Origin: Cohnella zeiphila
GTDB taxonomy: Bacteria > Bacillota > Bacilli > Paenibacillales > Paenibacillaceae
Assembly: GCF_014212055.1 (NCBI RefSeq)
Contig: NZ_JACJVO010000009.1
Location: 496,001 to 560,000 of the forward strand
DNA: 64,000 nucleotides
Direction of reading: 5' to 3'
Part shown: piece after piece, positions 50,721 to 59,855 of the stretch
Layout: the number at the start of each line of letters is the position of its first letter
Position numbering within the stretch: position 1 is the stretch's first letter
Notes under the pieces: model-generated
Seen by the model: only the letters and a program-made list of their open reading frames with translations
Database searches by the model: none
Told to the model about the DNA's origin: nothing
Program-made: the position numbers and the translations under genes

Positions 50721-52022
50721 TCAGCGTTGCTTGGGAGGGAAGGGATCGGACTGGCGCAGAAGGTCGATGTCGATAAAGTCGCGATCCTGGCTGTACGCCG
50801 GGACGCCGTGGATGCTCACGTCCAGGCCGACGAGCTCTTCGTCGGCCGTCACGCGGACAGGCCGCCACCAGCCGATCAGGCGCAGCGTCACCCAGGTCAG
50901 CGCGAAGCCCCAGACGGCGACGACGGCAAGACCGAGCGCCTGCACGCCGAGCAGCCGCCAACCGCCGCCGTAGAACAAACCGGCATGCGCGGCGGCTCCG
51001 GGCTGAGCGAACAGGCCGACGGCCAGCGTGCCGATCGCTCCGCTGACGCCGTGGACGGCGAAGGCGCCGACCGGGTCGTCTACCTTCCGGCCTTCCAGCC
51101 ACTCGCTGGCCAGCACCATGGCGACGCCGGAGACCGCGCCGATCAGGATGGCCGCTCCGTCCGAGACGTACGCACACCCTGCCGTGATGCCGACCAGCCC
51201 GGCGAGAGCGCCGTTGATGACCATCGGCGGATCGGCTTTCTGATAACGGAGAATCGTAAACAGAATGCAGGCGGCGCAGCCGGCGGCGGAAGCGAGCATG
51301 GTCGTTACGGCGATATGGCCGATGGCGGCGTTCGTCGCGCTCAGGGTGCTGCCGGAGTTAAAACCGAACCAGCCGAACCAAAGAACGAAGGCGCCGACCG
51401 AAGCGAGGGGCAGGTTGGACGGGGGAACGATGTTCACTTTCCCTTCCGCGCCGTAACGCCCGAGTCTCGGCCCCAGGAACAGGGCGGCCGCCAGCGCGGC
51501 GAACCCGCCGAGCGCGTGAATGGCCGCCGAGCCGGCGAAATCGATCATGCCGAGCTTGCCGAGCCAACCGCCGGACGACCAGATCCAATGGCCGGAGATC
51601 GGGTAGATGAGCCCGGTCATCACGATCGTATATACGATATAGGCGCGAAAGTGAATCCGTTCCGCCGCGGCCCCCGAGACGATCGAGATGACCGCGATGA
51701 CGAAGGCGCATTGGAACAGCCAATACGTCTCGTGAGAAATGTTAACGGGAAGATGAGCCAGATCGCCGCGCATAAAAAAGCCGCTTCCGCCGATCAAGCC
51801 GAACGCGTCCTTGCCGTACATAAGAGCGAAGCCGATCAAATAGTAGACAAGCGCGCCGAACGCGATGTCGACGAATACTTTCATAATGATGCTGACGGCG
51901 TTTTTCTGCCGGACAAATCCGGCTTCGAGCAAGGCGAATCCGCCTTCCATGAGCAGAATCATCGCCGCGGTGAGAACGACCCAGACCGTATCCAGGCCGC
52001 GTGACAAATCGCTAAGCTGCAT
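50721..52022 (-). CDS. amt: Ammonium transporter
   Basis: Amt/NrgA-type ammonium channel of 433 aa with eleven membrane helices; the substrate-path motifs FALLEAGFVRQKN, DFAGSAAIHALGG (His), WFGWFGFNSGS and AFAVHGVSGAIGTLAVG (His) are all present. Start MQLSDLSRG follows GTTGGAG; an upstream frame (to 52133) would run through the operator. A GlnR/TnrA-type box lies ~95 bases before the start. No glnB-type gene is next to it. Confidence 0.95.
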   Translation of the reverse strand: MQLSDLSRGLDTVWVVLTAAMILLMEGGFALLEAGFVRQKNAVSIIMKVFVDIAFGALVYYLIGFALMYGKDAFGLIGGSGFFMRGDLAHLPVNISHETYWLFQCAFVIAVISIVSGAAAERIHFRAYIVYTIVMTGLIYPISGHWIWSSGGWLGKLGMIDFAGSAAIHALGGFAALAAALFLGPRLGRYGAEGKVNIVPPSNLPLASVGAFVLWFGWFGFNSGSTLSATNAAIGHIAVTTMLASAAGCAACILFTILRYQKADPPMVINGALAGLVGITAGCAYVSDGAAILIGAVSGVAMVLASEWLEGRKVDDPVGAFAVHGVSGAIGTLAVGLFAQPGAAAHAGLFYGGGWRLLGVQALGLAVVAVWGFALTWVTLRLIGWWRPVRVTADEELVGLDVSIHGVPAYSQDRDFIDIDLLRQSDPFPPKQR

Positions 52023-52115
52023 GTTTTCAACTCCAACTTGATTATGAAAACCTAACATAAATTCGACGAAACCGCCCTCATTATATAGTGGGAAGTTACC
52101 TATGTCAACGAGAGA

Positions 52116-52132
52116 TGTTAGGCTATGTAACA
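52116..52132. promoter_or_regulatory. GlnR/TnrA-type operator before amt
   Basis: TGTTAGGCTATGTAACA fits TGTNA-N7-TNACA exactly. A half-matching second copy (TGTTAGGTTTTCATAAT on the minus strand) lies near 52042-52060, in an AT-rich gap. Confidence 0.8.
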
Positions 52133-52305
52133 TTTATGTGAGTTTATATGGAAAATTACGGAAACCTTCTCGGTCTCGGGACGGAGAACGATTTCCACCC
52201 CGCGCCGCTGGGGAGAAAACGAGCGATCCCGTATAATGATGGCATAAAGAGCGGCCGGCCAAACGGCCGACAATCGATAACACGCTAAAATCGGAGGAAC
52301 GTATC

Positions 52306-53358
52306 ATGCGACATTCGGCTGTGAATCGCTTGCTGTGGGGGATCGTTCCGGTTGGAATCGGGGTCGTGTTCCTGCTGAATTATTTGGGGTTCACGAATTT
52401 CGACATCGGCGACTTGTTCAAGACGTTCTGGCCGGTCATTCTCATTGTGATCGGACTTCAGGGATTGCTGCTGCAGCCCAAAGGAAGCCTTTGGTGGAAT
52501 CCGCTCGTCGTGTTGCTGGGCGTCTTTTTCCTCGGACGGAACTTGAACTTGTTCGAATGGGAGCTTTCCGATCTGATCAAACTGTTCGGTCCCATCATCT
52601 TGATCCTGTACGGACTCAGCGTCATCTTCCGCGGAGGCGGCCGCGATCGCAACCGCCGTCGTTCCCGGCGGGACGAGAACCGCTGGAACTCGATCGATCC
52701 GCCGCCGCAGGCGCCGCCCCATCCGCCTTACGAGAACATGGGGCCTCCGCCCCCGCCGCCTCCGGAATCCTATGACGGCCGGCCTCCGTTCGAGCCGACG
52801 GCGGGACCGAATCCGAATCCCTTGGGCGGCGGAGCGTCGTACGGTCCCGGAGCGCAGACCGGCTACGGCGGAACGAACCATACGCATGCCGATCCGAAGG
52901 GCTCGGAGCACTGGAGGCATCAGTATTGGCGCGACCATCATCAGCCCCCGTGGAAAGGCCAGTGGCATCAAGCCGACGGGCGGGAGAATCATTCCCGTTT
53001 TATCGGCGACATCTCGATCGGGCACGACTATTTCGAATTGAAGCCGATCAACATCTCCCACTTTATCGGAGACACGACGCTGGATTTGACCCGGGCTCAG
53101 ATCCCGGCGGGGGAGACCAAAATTTATATCTCCGCCTTTATCGGAGATACCAAAGTGTATGTGCCGAACGACTTTACCGTCGGCGTGCGGGTCGTGTCGA
53201 GCTGCCTGATCGGAGACGTGAAGGTCATGGACCAGAAGCGCAGCGGCCTTTTCAACCAGATGAACACGGAAACGCCGGGGTTCTCGGATTCTCCCAAACA
53301 AGTGATTATCGTCGTCAGCTCCTTCATCGGCGATGTTCGCGTGACGAAAGTAGGTTGA
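52306..53358 (+). CDS. liaF: LiaF-like envelope-stress regulator
   Basis: Membrane protein of 350 aa. Four N-terminal membrane helices (to ~115), a long Pro/Gly/Arg-rich linker (PPPQAPPHPPYENMGPPPPPPP, to ~225), then a C-terminal DUF2154-type beta-helix with repeated FIGD motifs (RFIGDISIG, HFIGDTTLD, AFIGDTKVY, SCLIGDVKV, SFIGDVRV). LiaF inhibits the LiaS-LiaR pair until the envelope is damaged. ATG behind CGGAGGA; liaS starts 7 bases after the stop. Confidence 0.9.
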   Translation: MRHSAVNRLLWGIVPVGIGVVFLLNYLGFTNFDIGDLFKTFWPVILIVIGLQGLLLQPKGSLWWNPLVVLLGVFFLGRNLNLFEWELSDLIKLFGPIILILYGLSVIFRGGGRDRNRRRSRRDENRWNSIDPPPQAPPHPPYENMGPPPPPPPESYDGRPPFEPTAGPNPNPLGGGASYGPGAQTGYGGTNHTHADPKGSEHWRHQYWRDHHQPPWKGQWHQADGRENHSRFIGDISIGHDYFELKPINISHFIGDTTLDLTRAQIPAGETKIYISAFIGDTKVYVPNDFTVGVRVVSSCLIGDVKVMDQKRSGLFNQMNTETPGFSDSPKQVIIVVSSFIGDVRVTKVG

Positions 53359-53365
53359 GACGGAC

Positions 53366-54385
53366 GTGATGCGGCTGATTCGCAACAGCAAGTGGGAATG
53401 GGCGGTCTATGCGGGGGTGTCCACCGCCGTATGGATCGCGCTTTTCTACGCCGGCTGGACGGCCGCGCCGGAAGCCGCCCCGATGCCGAAATGGCGGACC
53501 GGGTGGGCGATCGCGCTGCTCCTGCTCAACCTGGCGTCCGCCTACGCGCTGGGCAGAAGAACGCAGCGGCGGCTGGATCAGCTCCAGCTCGCGATGAAGC
53601 AGGCGTCGGCGCACAATTGGCAGATTCGCCTTCCGGAGCTTAAAGGGGATTCGTTCGCGGAGGTTTACGCCGAGTTCAACCATATGGTGGGCAAGCTGGA
53701 AGCGCGGATGAAGCTGCTTCAGCAGCTTGGCGAGCAGAAAGTCATGGAGGAGGCGCCCACTCACGAAGCGGCGGTGCTGGAGGAACGGCGCCGGCTGGCC
53801 CGGGACCTGCACGACTCGGTCAGCCAGCAGCTTTTTGCCATGCATATGGCCGCTTCTTCGCTGCCTCAGCTGATGGAGCGAAATCCGGAGCAGGGGGCCG
53901 AAGTGATGCAGCAGCTGATCGTCATGTCGACCGCCGCCCAGAAGCAAATGCGCGGCTTGATCGCGCAGCTTCGCCCGATGGAATTGCAGGGGAGAACGCT
54001 GTCGGAAGCGCTCGACCGCTGGTTCCCCGATTATTGTCGGCAGAACGGGCTGCAGGGCACGCTGGACGTCCGGCTGGACAATCGGCTGACGGAAGCGAAG
54101 GAGCATCAGATGTTCCTGATCATCCAGGAGTCGATGGCCAACGTCGTCAAGCACGCAGGGGCCAAAGTCGTAAGATTGACGCTGGGCGAGACGGAGAACC
54201 GGGTGTCGCTGCTGATCGAAGACGACGGAGCGGGATTCCGGTCCGAGCAGGTGCGCCAAGGTTCCTACGGCTTGTCGACGATGAAGGAAAGGGCGCAGAA
54301 GCTTGGCGGCGAAGCCGAGATCGTGTCCAAGCCGGGAACCGGCACGACGGTGAAGATCTGGTTCCCGAATTTCGAGCGAAAATAA
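53366..54385 (+). CDS. liaS: LiaS-like sensor histidine kinase
   Basis: Sensor kinase of ~339 aa. Two membrane helices (~14-32, ~46-62) with a short external loop, HAMP-like segment, HisKA_3 box LARDLHDSVSQQLF and HATPase boxes (ESMANVVKHAG, IEDDGAGF). Start could be GTG 53366 or ATG 53369. Short loop and position after liaF match the intramembrane-sensing LiaS of Bacillus, which answers to cell-wall antibiotics. Confidence 0.9.
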   Translation: MMRLIRNSKWEWAVYAGVSTAVWIALFYAGWTAAPEAAPMPKWRTGWAIALLLLNLASAYALGRRTQRRLDQLQLAMKQASAHNWQIRLPELKGDSFAEVYAEFNHMVGKLEARMKLLQQLGEQKVMEEAPTHEAAVLEERRRLARDLHDSVSQQLFAMHMAASSLPQLMERNPEQGAEVMQQLIVMSTAAQKQMRGLIAQLRPMELQGRTLSEALDRWFPDYCRQNGLQGTLDVRLDNRLTEAKEHQMFLIIQESMANVVKHAGAKVVRLTLGETENRVSLLIEDDGAGFRSEQVRQGSYGLSTMKERAQKLGGEAEIVSKPGTGTTVKIWFPNFERK

Positions 54386-54411
54386 CGTTTGGGCAAAGGA
54401 GTTCGAGCGGC

Positions 54412-55074
54412 ATGGGAGATGCGGCTACCTGCAACGTACTGATAATCGACGATCATGAGATGGTCCGGACGGGCCTCAAAACCTACCTGATGCTCGATTC
54501 GCGCTTCGAGGTCATCGGGGAAGCTTCCGGCGGGGAGGAAGCTTTACGCGCACTGGAGCGCGGAGGCTTCCAAGACCGAATGCCGGATCTGGTGCTCATG
54601 GACCTGATGATGCCGCGGATGGACGGCGTCGAAGCGACGAGGGCGCTGCTGGCGCGTTTTCCTCATTTGAAGATCATTATTCTGACCAGCTTCCTAGAAG
54701 ACGACAAAATCGTCGAAGCGATCGAGGCGGGAGCCGTCAGCTACGTGCTCAAAACCGTGTCGGCGGACGAGCTGATCTACGCCATGCAGGGCGCGCTTCG
54801 AAGCATGCCGGTCATGAGCGGAGAAGTGTCGCAGGCTCTGACGCGCGGTCTCCGGCGCCGCTCGGCGCAAGAGCCGGACGAAGGGTTGACGGAACGCGAG
54901 CGGGAAGTGCTCCTTCTGATTGCCGAAGGCAAATCGAACAAGGAGATCGGGGACGAGCTGCACATCAGCGTGAAAACCGTCAAGACGCATGTCAGCAACT
55001 TGCTGATGAAGTGCGAGGCGGAGGACCGTACGCAGCTGGCGATATACGCCCACCGCAAAGGATGGGCGCAGTAG
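54412..55074 (+). CDS. liaR: LiaR-like response regulator
   Basis: NarL-family response regulator, 220 aa. Receiver with the DDH pair near residue 10, the phospho-Asp in LVLMDLMMPRMDG and LKTVSADEL; C-terminal helix-turn-helix LTEREREVLLLIAEGKSNKEIGDELHISVKTVKTHVSNLL. ATG follows AAAGGAG. Third gene of liaFSR; it should activate lia targets, none of which (liaIH) is seen here. Confidence 0.92.
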   Translation: MGDAATCNVLIIDDHEMVRTGLKTYLMLDSRFEVIGEASGGEEALRALERGGFQDRMPDLVLMDLMMPRMDGVEATRALLARFPHLKIIILTSFLEDDKIVEAIEAGAVSYVLKTVSADELIYAMQGALRSMPVMSGEVSQALTRGLRRRSAQEPDEGLTEREREVLLLIAEGKSNKEIGDELHISVKTVKTHVSNLLMKCEAEDRTQLAIYAHRKGWAQ

Positions 55075-55143
55075 GGCGCATGCGCGCACGGCGGATAAAA
55101 GAGGGAAAAAGCGGGAACGATAGTGGAGAAAAGGGGGATTCCC

Positions 55144-55557
55144 ATGATTCCGCTCCATTCCCGACTAACTTCCAGCGTCCGGGACTACCGCCCGGTTCGG
55201 GACGCGCTGACCGAGCGAGGCTTCGCTTTGGGCGGGGCCTGGGATTACGATAACGGCTCGTTCGATTGCGCGCTTGACGAAGAGAACAAGGTGTGGCTCC
55301 GGCTGCCTTTTCAAGTGACGGACGGACATCTCGACGGCGAATCTCCGGAAGCGGACGCGCAGATCCGGTTCGGGTCGCCATTCGTGCTGAAGCATCTTTA
55401 CAACGAAGGGCTTGACGCCGAAGCGCAGCCGAGAACGATGGGCGCGCTGTTCGATCAATTCCAAGATCCTGTCGATGCGGATGCCGAGATCGAACCCCAA
55501 TGGGTCGACAAAGCTCGCCGGCGGCTGCAGGAGGCCGAATCGGCCTGCCTGCCGTAA
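55144..55557 (+). CDS. YugN-like protein
   Basis: Soluble protein of 137 aa matching the YugN-like family (MIPLHSRLTSSVRDYRPVRDALTERGFALGGAWDYDNGSFD...LRLPFQV). ATG 55144 is set by AAAAGGGGGA; the frame also extends to a GTG at 55123 without a site. Role unknown. A strong terminator follows. Confidence 0.82.
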   Translation: MIPLHSRLTSSVRDYRPVRDALTERGFALGGAWDYDNGSFDCALDEENKVWLRLPFQVTDGHLDGESPEADAQIRFGSPFVLKHLYNEGLDAEAQPRTMGALFDQFQDPVDADAEIEPQWVDKARRRLQEAESACLP

Positions 55558-55571
55558 AACGCGCGCGACCG

Positions 55572-55604
55572 GCGCCCTCCGGATGGTCCGGAGGGCGCTT
55601 GGTT
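55572..55604 (+). terminator. Terminator after YugN-like gene
   Basis: GCGCCCTCCGGA (55572-55583) with TCCGGAGGGCGC (55587-55598), then TTGGTTTT. Confidence 0.85.
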
Positions 55605-55634
55605 TTGCCGATTCTTTCCTCGTTCGAACGGTTT

Positions 55635-55670
55635 GTTCATCTTCCGTTCATCTTTTTAGTTGGTGTTCAT
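55635..55670. promoter_or_regulatory. Direct GTTCAT repeats upstream of htrA
   Basis: GTTCAT occurs at 55635, 55646 and 55665. The first two are 11 bases apart, the spacing used by OmpR-family regulators, and such a regulator is coded downstream. Candidate operator only. Confidence 0.4.
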
Positions 55671-55779
55671 TTCGATTTAATCTATCTTTAAGGTTGAAGA
55701 GTGAAGATAGAATCAAGCCAAACGAAATGAAATCCAATGCCGGTTACGGCGAGCGATATGACTTGAGGAGGAATGCCAA

Positions 55780-57387
55780 ATGGACGATCAGTTCAAAAAA
55801 CCGGAAGATTTGTACGGGTTCCGATATGGGGAAGATCAGCACGGCAACAAACGGGAAGCGGAGGAATCCGAGACGCGCGCCGAAGCGAGCGATTCGGGGG
55901 AAGAGACGGTTTACCGTCCGTCCGGTTCCGAGCGCGTTACCGAAGCGACGTATACTTACGGTCCGTACAGCGTAGGAGGCGGCAGCCAGGACGGCGCGGG
56001 CCAACCTCCGAGCGTCGTGCCCGCAAGCCGCGAGTACCGGCCTTTTACCGTGTCCGGCAACGGGCGCAACTGGGATCAGCCGCCGCGCCGGCGCAGCTCG
56101 TTCCGCGCGATGTTCGCTTCCTTCCTGGTCGGCGTCGTTGCCGTGGGCGGTTTGATGTACGCGGCGGACCAAGGCAACTGGTTTACCGACAAGGCGCTGG
56201 CCAGCACGTCCGCGCCGGCCGCGCAAACCTCTTCGGGCAGTTCGACGGGCGGCACGGTGAGCAACGCGGCCGACGTCGTTCGGCCGAACAATATCTCGAA
56301 GATTTTCGAGCAGGCCAGCCCCGCGGTCGTCAAGATCGAAACCTACGCGCCCGTGCAGTCGAGAGGATCGGGTGGCAACAACCTGTTCGACGATCCGTTC
56401 TTCCGCCAGTTTTTCGGCGATGATTACGGCGGCGGCAATGGCGGAAACGGCGGAAATGGCGGCAACGGCAGCAACGGCGGGAGCAACAGCGGCTCCGAGC
56501 AAGAGCTGGGCATGGGCTCCGGATTTATTTTCGACTCGTCCGGCTACATCCTGACCAATGAGCACGTCGTCGACGGCGCCTCCGACATCAAGGTAACGGT
56601 GAACGGGTACGATCAGCAATTCACCGCCAAGCTGCTCGGCTCCAGCTACGATCTGGACCTGGCCGTCCTGAAGATCGAGGGCAGCAACTTCCCGACCCTG
56701 AAGCTCGGGGATTCCAACGCAACCAACATCGGAGACTGGGTCGTGGCGATCGGCAATCCGTACGGCTTCGACCATACGGTGACCGTAGGCGTGCTGAGCG
56801 CGACGGAACGTTCGATTCCGATTCAAGACGGCAATAGCACTCGGAACTACCAGCACTTGCTGCAGACGGATGCCTCGATCAACCCCGGCAACTCCGGCGG
56901 CCCGCTGCTGAACCTGAACGGCGAAGTCATCGGCATCAATACGGCGGTCAGCACGGAAGCGCAGGGCATCGGCTTCGCGATTCCGACCAGCACGATCAGC
57001 GATGTGCTGGATAAGCTGAAGACGAACACGAAGATTCCTGCCGCGCCGGCTCCGTTCATCGGCGCTACGCTCCAGGATCTGGACGCCACTTCGGCGAAGC
57101 AGCTTGGACTCAGCTCCGATACGAAAGGCTCCATCGTCATCACGGTACTCTTTGATTCTCCCGCCTACAATGCCGATCTTCGTCAGTATGACGTCATTAC
57201 GGGCATCGACGGGAAATCGTACGGGAACAAGGAAGACTTGACTGCGGCCATTCAGGCGAAGAAGGTCGGAGACAAGGTGACCTTGAACGTCGTTCGGAAC
57301 GGCAAGAAAATCGACGTTCCCGTCACGATCGGAGACAAAAATACGTACCAGGAACAGCATCCGACCGACGACCAAACGCAACAATAA
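55780..57387 (+). CDS. htrA: HtrA/DegP-family serine protease with PDZ domain
   Basis: Membrane-anchored quality-control protease of 535 aa. A charged cytoplasmic region (~1-108) leads to one helix (~109-128), then the trypsin-like domain with His262 (LTNEHVVDG), Asp293 (DLDLAVLKIE) and Ser372 (NPGNSGGPLLN), and a PDZ domain (~425-515). A Gly/Asn-rich stretch (~222-243) near the start of the protease domain is unusual. It degrades or refolds damaged exported proteins. ATG behind GAGGAGG. Terminator and then a two-component pair follow. Confidence 0.94.
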   Translation: MDDQFKKPEDLYGFRYGEDQHGNKREAEESETRAEASDSGEETVYRPSGSERVTEATYTYGPYSVGGGSQDGAGQPPSVVPASREYRPFTVSGNGRNWDQPPRRRSSFRAMFASFLVGVVAVGGLMYAADQGNWFTDKALASTSAPAAQTSSGSSTGGTVSNAADVVRPNNISKIFEQASPAVVKIETYAPVQSRGSGGNNLFDDPFFRQFFGDDYGGGNGGNGGNGGNGSNGGSNSGSEQELGMGSGFIFDSSGYILTNEHVVDGASDIKVTVNGYDQQFTAKLLGSSYDLDLAVLKIEGSNFPTLKLGDSNATNIGDWVVAIGNPYGFDHTVTVGVLSATERSIPIQDGNSTRNYQHLLQTDASINPGNSGGPLLNLNGEVIGINTAVSTEAQGIGFAIPTSTISDVLDKLKTNTKIPAAPAPFIGATLQDLDATSAKQLGLSSDTKGSIVITVLFDSPAYNADLRQYDVITGIDGKSYGNKEDLTAAIQAKKVGDKVTLNVVRNGKKIDVPVTIGDKNTYQEQHPTDDQTQQ

Positions 57388-57414
57388 GACAACGCCGACG
57401 CTTGACGCCGGAGA

Positions 57415-57442
57415 GGGGCAGCCTTTCGAGGCTGCTCCTTTT
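57415..57442 (+). terminator. Terminator after htrA
   Basis: GGGGCAGCCT with AGGCTGCTCC around TTTCG, then TTTTG. Confidence 0.8.
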
Positions 57443-57558
57443 GTATAGGCGGCCCCGCAATTGGAGGGGAATTTGTACACAAGGAACGACATCCGCCCGG
57501 GCAGCATGTACAATAGATCATAGCCGAACCTACATTCGAATCGATAAAGGGGATTTAG

Positions 57559-58245
57559 ATGAGATCTCACATTGTAGTCATTGACGACGACGAGAAAATC
57601 ACTTCTCTGCTTCGCCGCAGCCTCGCATTCGAAGGTTACGAGGTGACGACGGCGCCGAACGGGCAGGAAGGGCTGCGCATTCTGCAGGGAAGGCATGCGG
57701 ATCTGGTCGTGCTGGACGTGATGATGCCGATGCTCGACGGCTGGGAAGTGTGCCGTCGCCTGCGCACGGCGGGCATTCATTCGCCGGTGCTGATGCTAAC
57801 GGCCAAAGACGACGTGCAGGACCGGGTCAAGGGACTCGACCTGGGAGCGGACGATTACCTCGTCAAGCCGTTCGCGCTGGAGGAACTGATGGCGCGCGTC
57901 CGCGCCTTGCTTCGCCGCCGGCCGGAGCAGATGGAGGAGAACAACCAGCTGCGGTTTGAAGATCTGGTTCTCGACGTCGACGCCCGGGAGGCGATCCGCG
58001 GCGACCGCCGCATCGAGCTGACCGCCAAAGAGTTCGATTTGCTGCATTTCTTCATGCAAAATCCGAAGCGGGTATTGTCCCGCGACCAAATCATGGAGCG
58101 GATCTGGGGCTACGATTACAGCGGTGAATCCAATGTGCTGGAAGTATACGTCGCCATGCTTCGCCAGAAGCTGGAGGAACATGGAGGCAGCCGGCTCATC
58201 GTGACCGTCCGCGGCGCCGGGTACGTGTTGAAAGGAGAAAGCTGA
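57559..58245 (+). CDS. OmpR/PhoB-family response regulator
   Basis: Response regulator of 228 aa with Asp53 (VVLDVMMPMLDG), Lys in DDYLVKPFALEEL, and a C-terminal winged helix (IELTAKEFDLLHFFMQNPKRVLSRDQIMERIWG, VRGAGYVL). MprA/CssR-like in size and layout. It starts 171 bases after htrA behind AAAGGGG and its stop lies 6 bases before the kinase gene. By place it likely controls htrA in secretion stress (inference). Confidence 0.93.
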   Translation: MRSHIVVIDDDEKITSLLRRSLAFEGYEVTTAPNGQEGLRILQGRHADLVVLDVMMPMLDGWEVCRRLRTAGIHSPVLMLTAKDDVQDRVKGLDLGADDYLVKPFALEELMARVRALLRRRPEQMEENNQLRFEDLVLDVDAREAIRGDRRIELTAKEFDLLHFFMQNPKRVLSRDQIMERIWGYDYSGESNVLEVYVAMLRQKLEEHGGSRLIVTVRGAGYVLKGES

Positions 58246-58251
58246 TCCGTC

Positions 58252-59817
58252 ATGTCCATCCGGCTCCGCCTCACCTTGTGGTATTCGGGACTTCTTGCCG
58301 TCACGCTGGTGGCGTTCGGATTTTTGGTTTATTACATCGTTTATCATAATACGATGCAGGATTTGAAAGAAAAGCTTGCCGATCAATCCAGGTCGATTTC
58401 AGTGCAAGTGAATCCCTTTTCGGGGGCAATGAGCCTTCAATTGATTGGCCGGTTGAACCCGTCCATTGGCGTACAACTTGTCAACTATGTTGCGGGAGGC
58501 GATAAGGGGAAAGTCGTTCAACAATCGAACAATTTGGGAGCTGATCCGAATATACCGGATAGTAAAGAAATCGAATTACCACACCCGTCTTTAGACCAAA
58601 TTGATTTCAGTTATCGGTTTATGAAGTATACGGTGAATGATCAGCCGGTTTATGTGTTTGAATCTCCGGTTTCCATAAATTCAAATCAGACAGCAGGATT
58701 GGTTCAAGTTGTCGCTTTTATGGACAGCCAAGAGGGCTTTCTGGCCCAACTCCGCAACATTTTTTGGTTGGCCGGAACAGCCGGAGTTATCGTCGCCTTC
58801 GCTCTCGGCATGTTCCTCTCCCGTAAAGCTTTAAGGCCGATCGAGCAGGTGACGGAGGCCGCGGAGCAGATACAGAGCGGATCGGACCTGAGTATCCGCA
58901 TTCCGGGCAACAGCCAGGACGAGATCGGACGGCTCCGGTATACGCTGAACCACATGCTGGAACGGATCGAGCGAGCGTATAACGGCCTGGAGGAGACGAA
59001 TATCGCGCAGCGCCGTTTCGTGTCGGATGCTTCCCACGAGCTGCGGACGCCGCTCACGACGATCCGGGGCAATGTCGATTTTCTGGAAAAGATTTGGTCT
59101 CAGCCGCAACAGCCTGCCGTGCAGGACGTAGCGGACCGGGAAGGAACCGAGGTCAACCGGACGCTCAGCGCCGAGGAACGCGAGACGATGTCGCGGGAGG
59201 CGCTGCACGATATCGCGGACGAGTCGCGCCGGATGAGCCGGCTCGTCAACGACATGCTGTCGCTGGCCAGGGCGGACGCGGGGTACGTAGTCGACAAGGA
59301 TCGAGTCAGCTTGAAGCCGCTCGCCGAAGAGGCGGCGCGGAGAGCGGCGTTCCTGCCCCGCACGGCGGAATGGAAGATCGGTCCGCTGGACGCGCTCGAA
59401 GGCGTATGGGTTCAGGGGAACCGCGACTATTTGCTGCAGCTTTTGTTTATTTTTATCGAGAACGGCTTCAAGTACACGCCTTCCGGCGAAGTCCGGCTGG
59501 AGGCGATTCGAGCTGGAGACCGGATCGGCCTCGTGGTCGCGGACACCGGCATCGGCATGAGCAAGGAAGAAGTTCCGCATATCTTCGACCGGTTCTACAG
59601 GGTCGACATTTCTCGCGGACAGACCCCGGGGACCGGCCTCGGCCTGTCGATCGCGAAGTGGATCGCGGATATGCACAACGCCTCGCTGGAAGTGCGGACG
59701 AAGCTCGGGGAAGGGACCCGATTTATCGTCTGGCTGCCCATCGACTTTTCCCAACCACCCGAATACGGTATAATGGAAGCATCGGCACGCCCGGAGCTTC
59801 CGGATCGGGAGTCTTAA
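58252..59817 (+). CDS. Sensor histidine kinase with AT-rich sensor domain
   Basis: HisKA-type sensor kinase, 521 aa. Membrane helices at ~8-32 and ~168-190 bound an extracytoplasmic sensor of ~135 residues; HAMP, HisKA with His262 ([12 protein letters not shown]) and HATPase boxes ([28 protein letters not shown]) follow. DNA for the sensor (about 58300-58760) is markedly AT-richer than the rest: by hand count 97 of 240 bases are G or C in 58501-58740, against 36 of 60 and 37 of 60 at 58801-58860 and 58981-59040. ATG 58252 follows GAAAGGAGAAAG. Confidence 0.93.
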   Translation: MSIRLRLTLWYSGLLAVTLVAFGFLVYYIVYHNTMQDLKEKLADQSRSISVQVNPFSGAMSLQLIGRLNPSIGVQLVNYVAGGDKGKVVQQSNNLGADPNIPDSKEIELPHPSLDQIDFSYRFMKYTVNDQPVYVFESPVSINSNQTAGLVQVVAFMDSQEGFLAQLRNIFWLAGTAGVIVAFALGMFLSRKALRPIEQVTEAAEQIQSGSDLSIRIPGNSQDEIGRLRYTLNHMLERIERAYNGLEETNIAQRRFVSDASHELRTPLTTIRGNVDFLEKIWSQPQQPAVQDVADREGTEVNRTLSAEERETMSREALHDIADESRRMSRLVNDMLSLARADAGYVVDKDRVSLKPLAEEAARRAAFLPRTAEWKIGPLDALEGVWVQGNRDYLLQLLFIFIENGFKYTPSGEVRLEAIRAGDRIGLVVADTGIGMSKEEVPHIFDRFYRVDISRGQTPGTGLGLSIAKWIADMHNASLEVRTKLGEGTRFIVWLPIDFSQPPEYGIMEASARPELPDRES

Positions 59818-59855
59818 GACCTAATATACAGGGGCGGGAAAGCAGGCGTTTGACA

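Noticed and set aside
50319..52004. 561-codon plus-strand frame
   Set aside because: It is antisense to amt; the amt protein has clear helices and motifs, and long antisense frames are common in GC-rich DNA.
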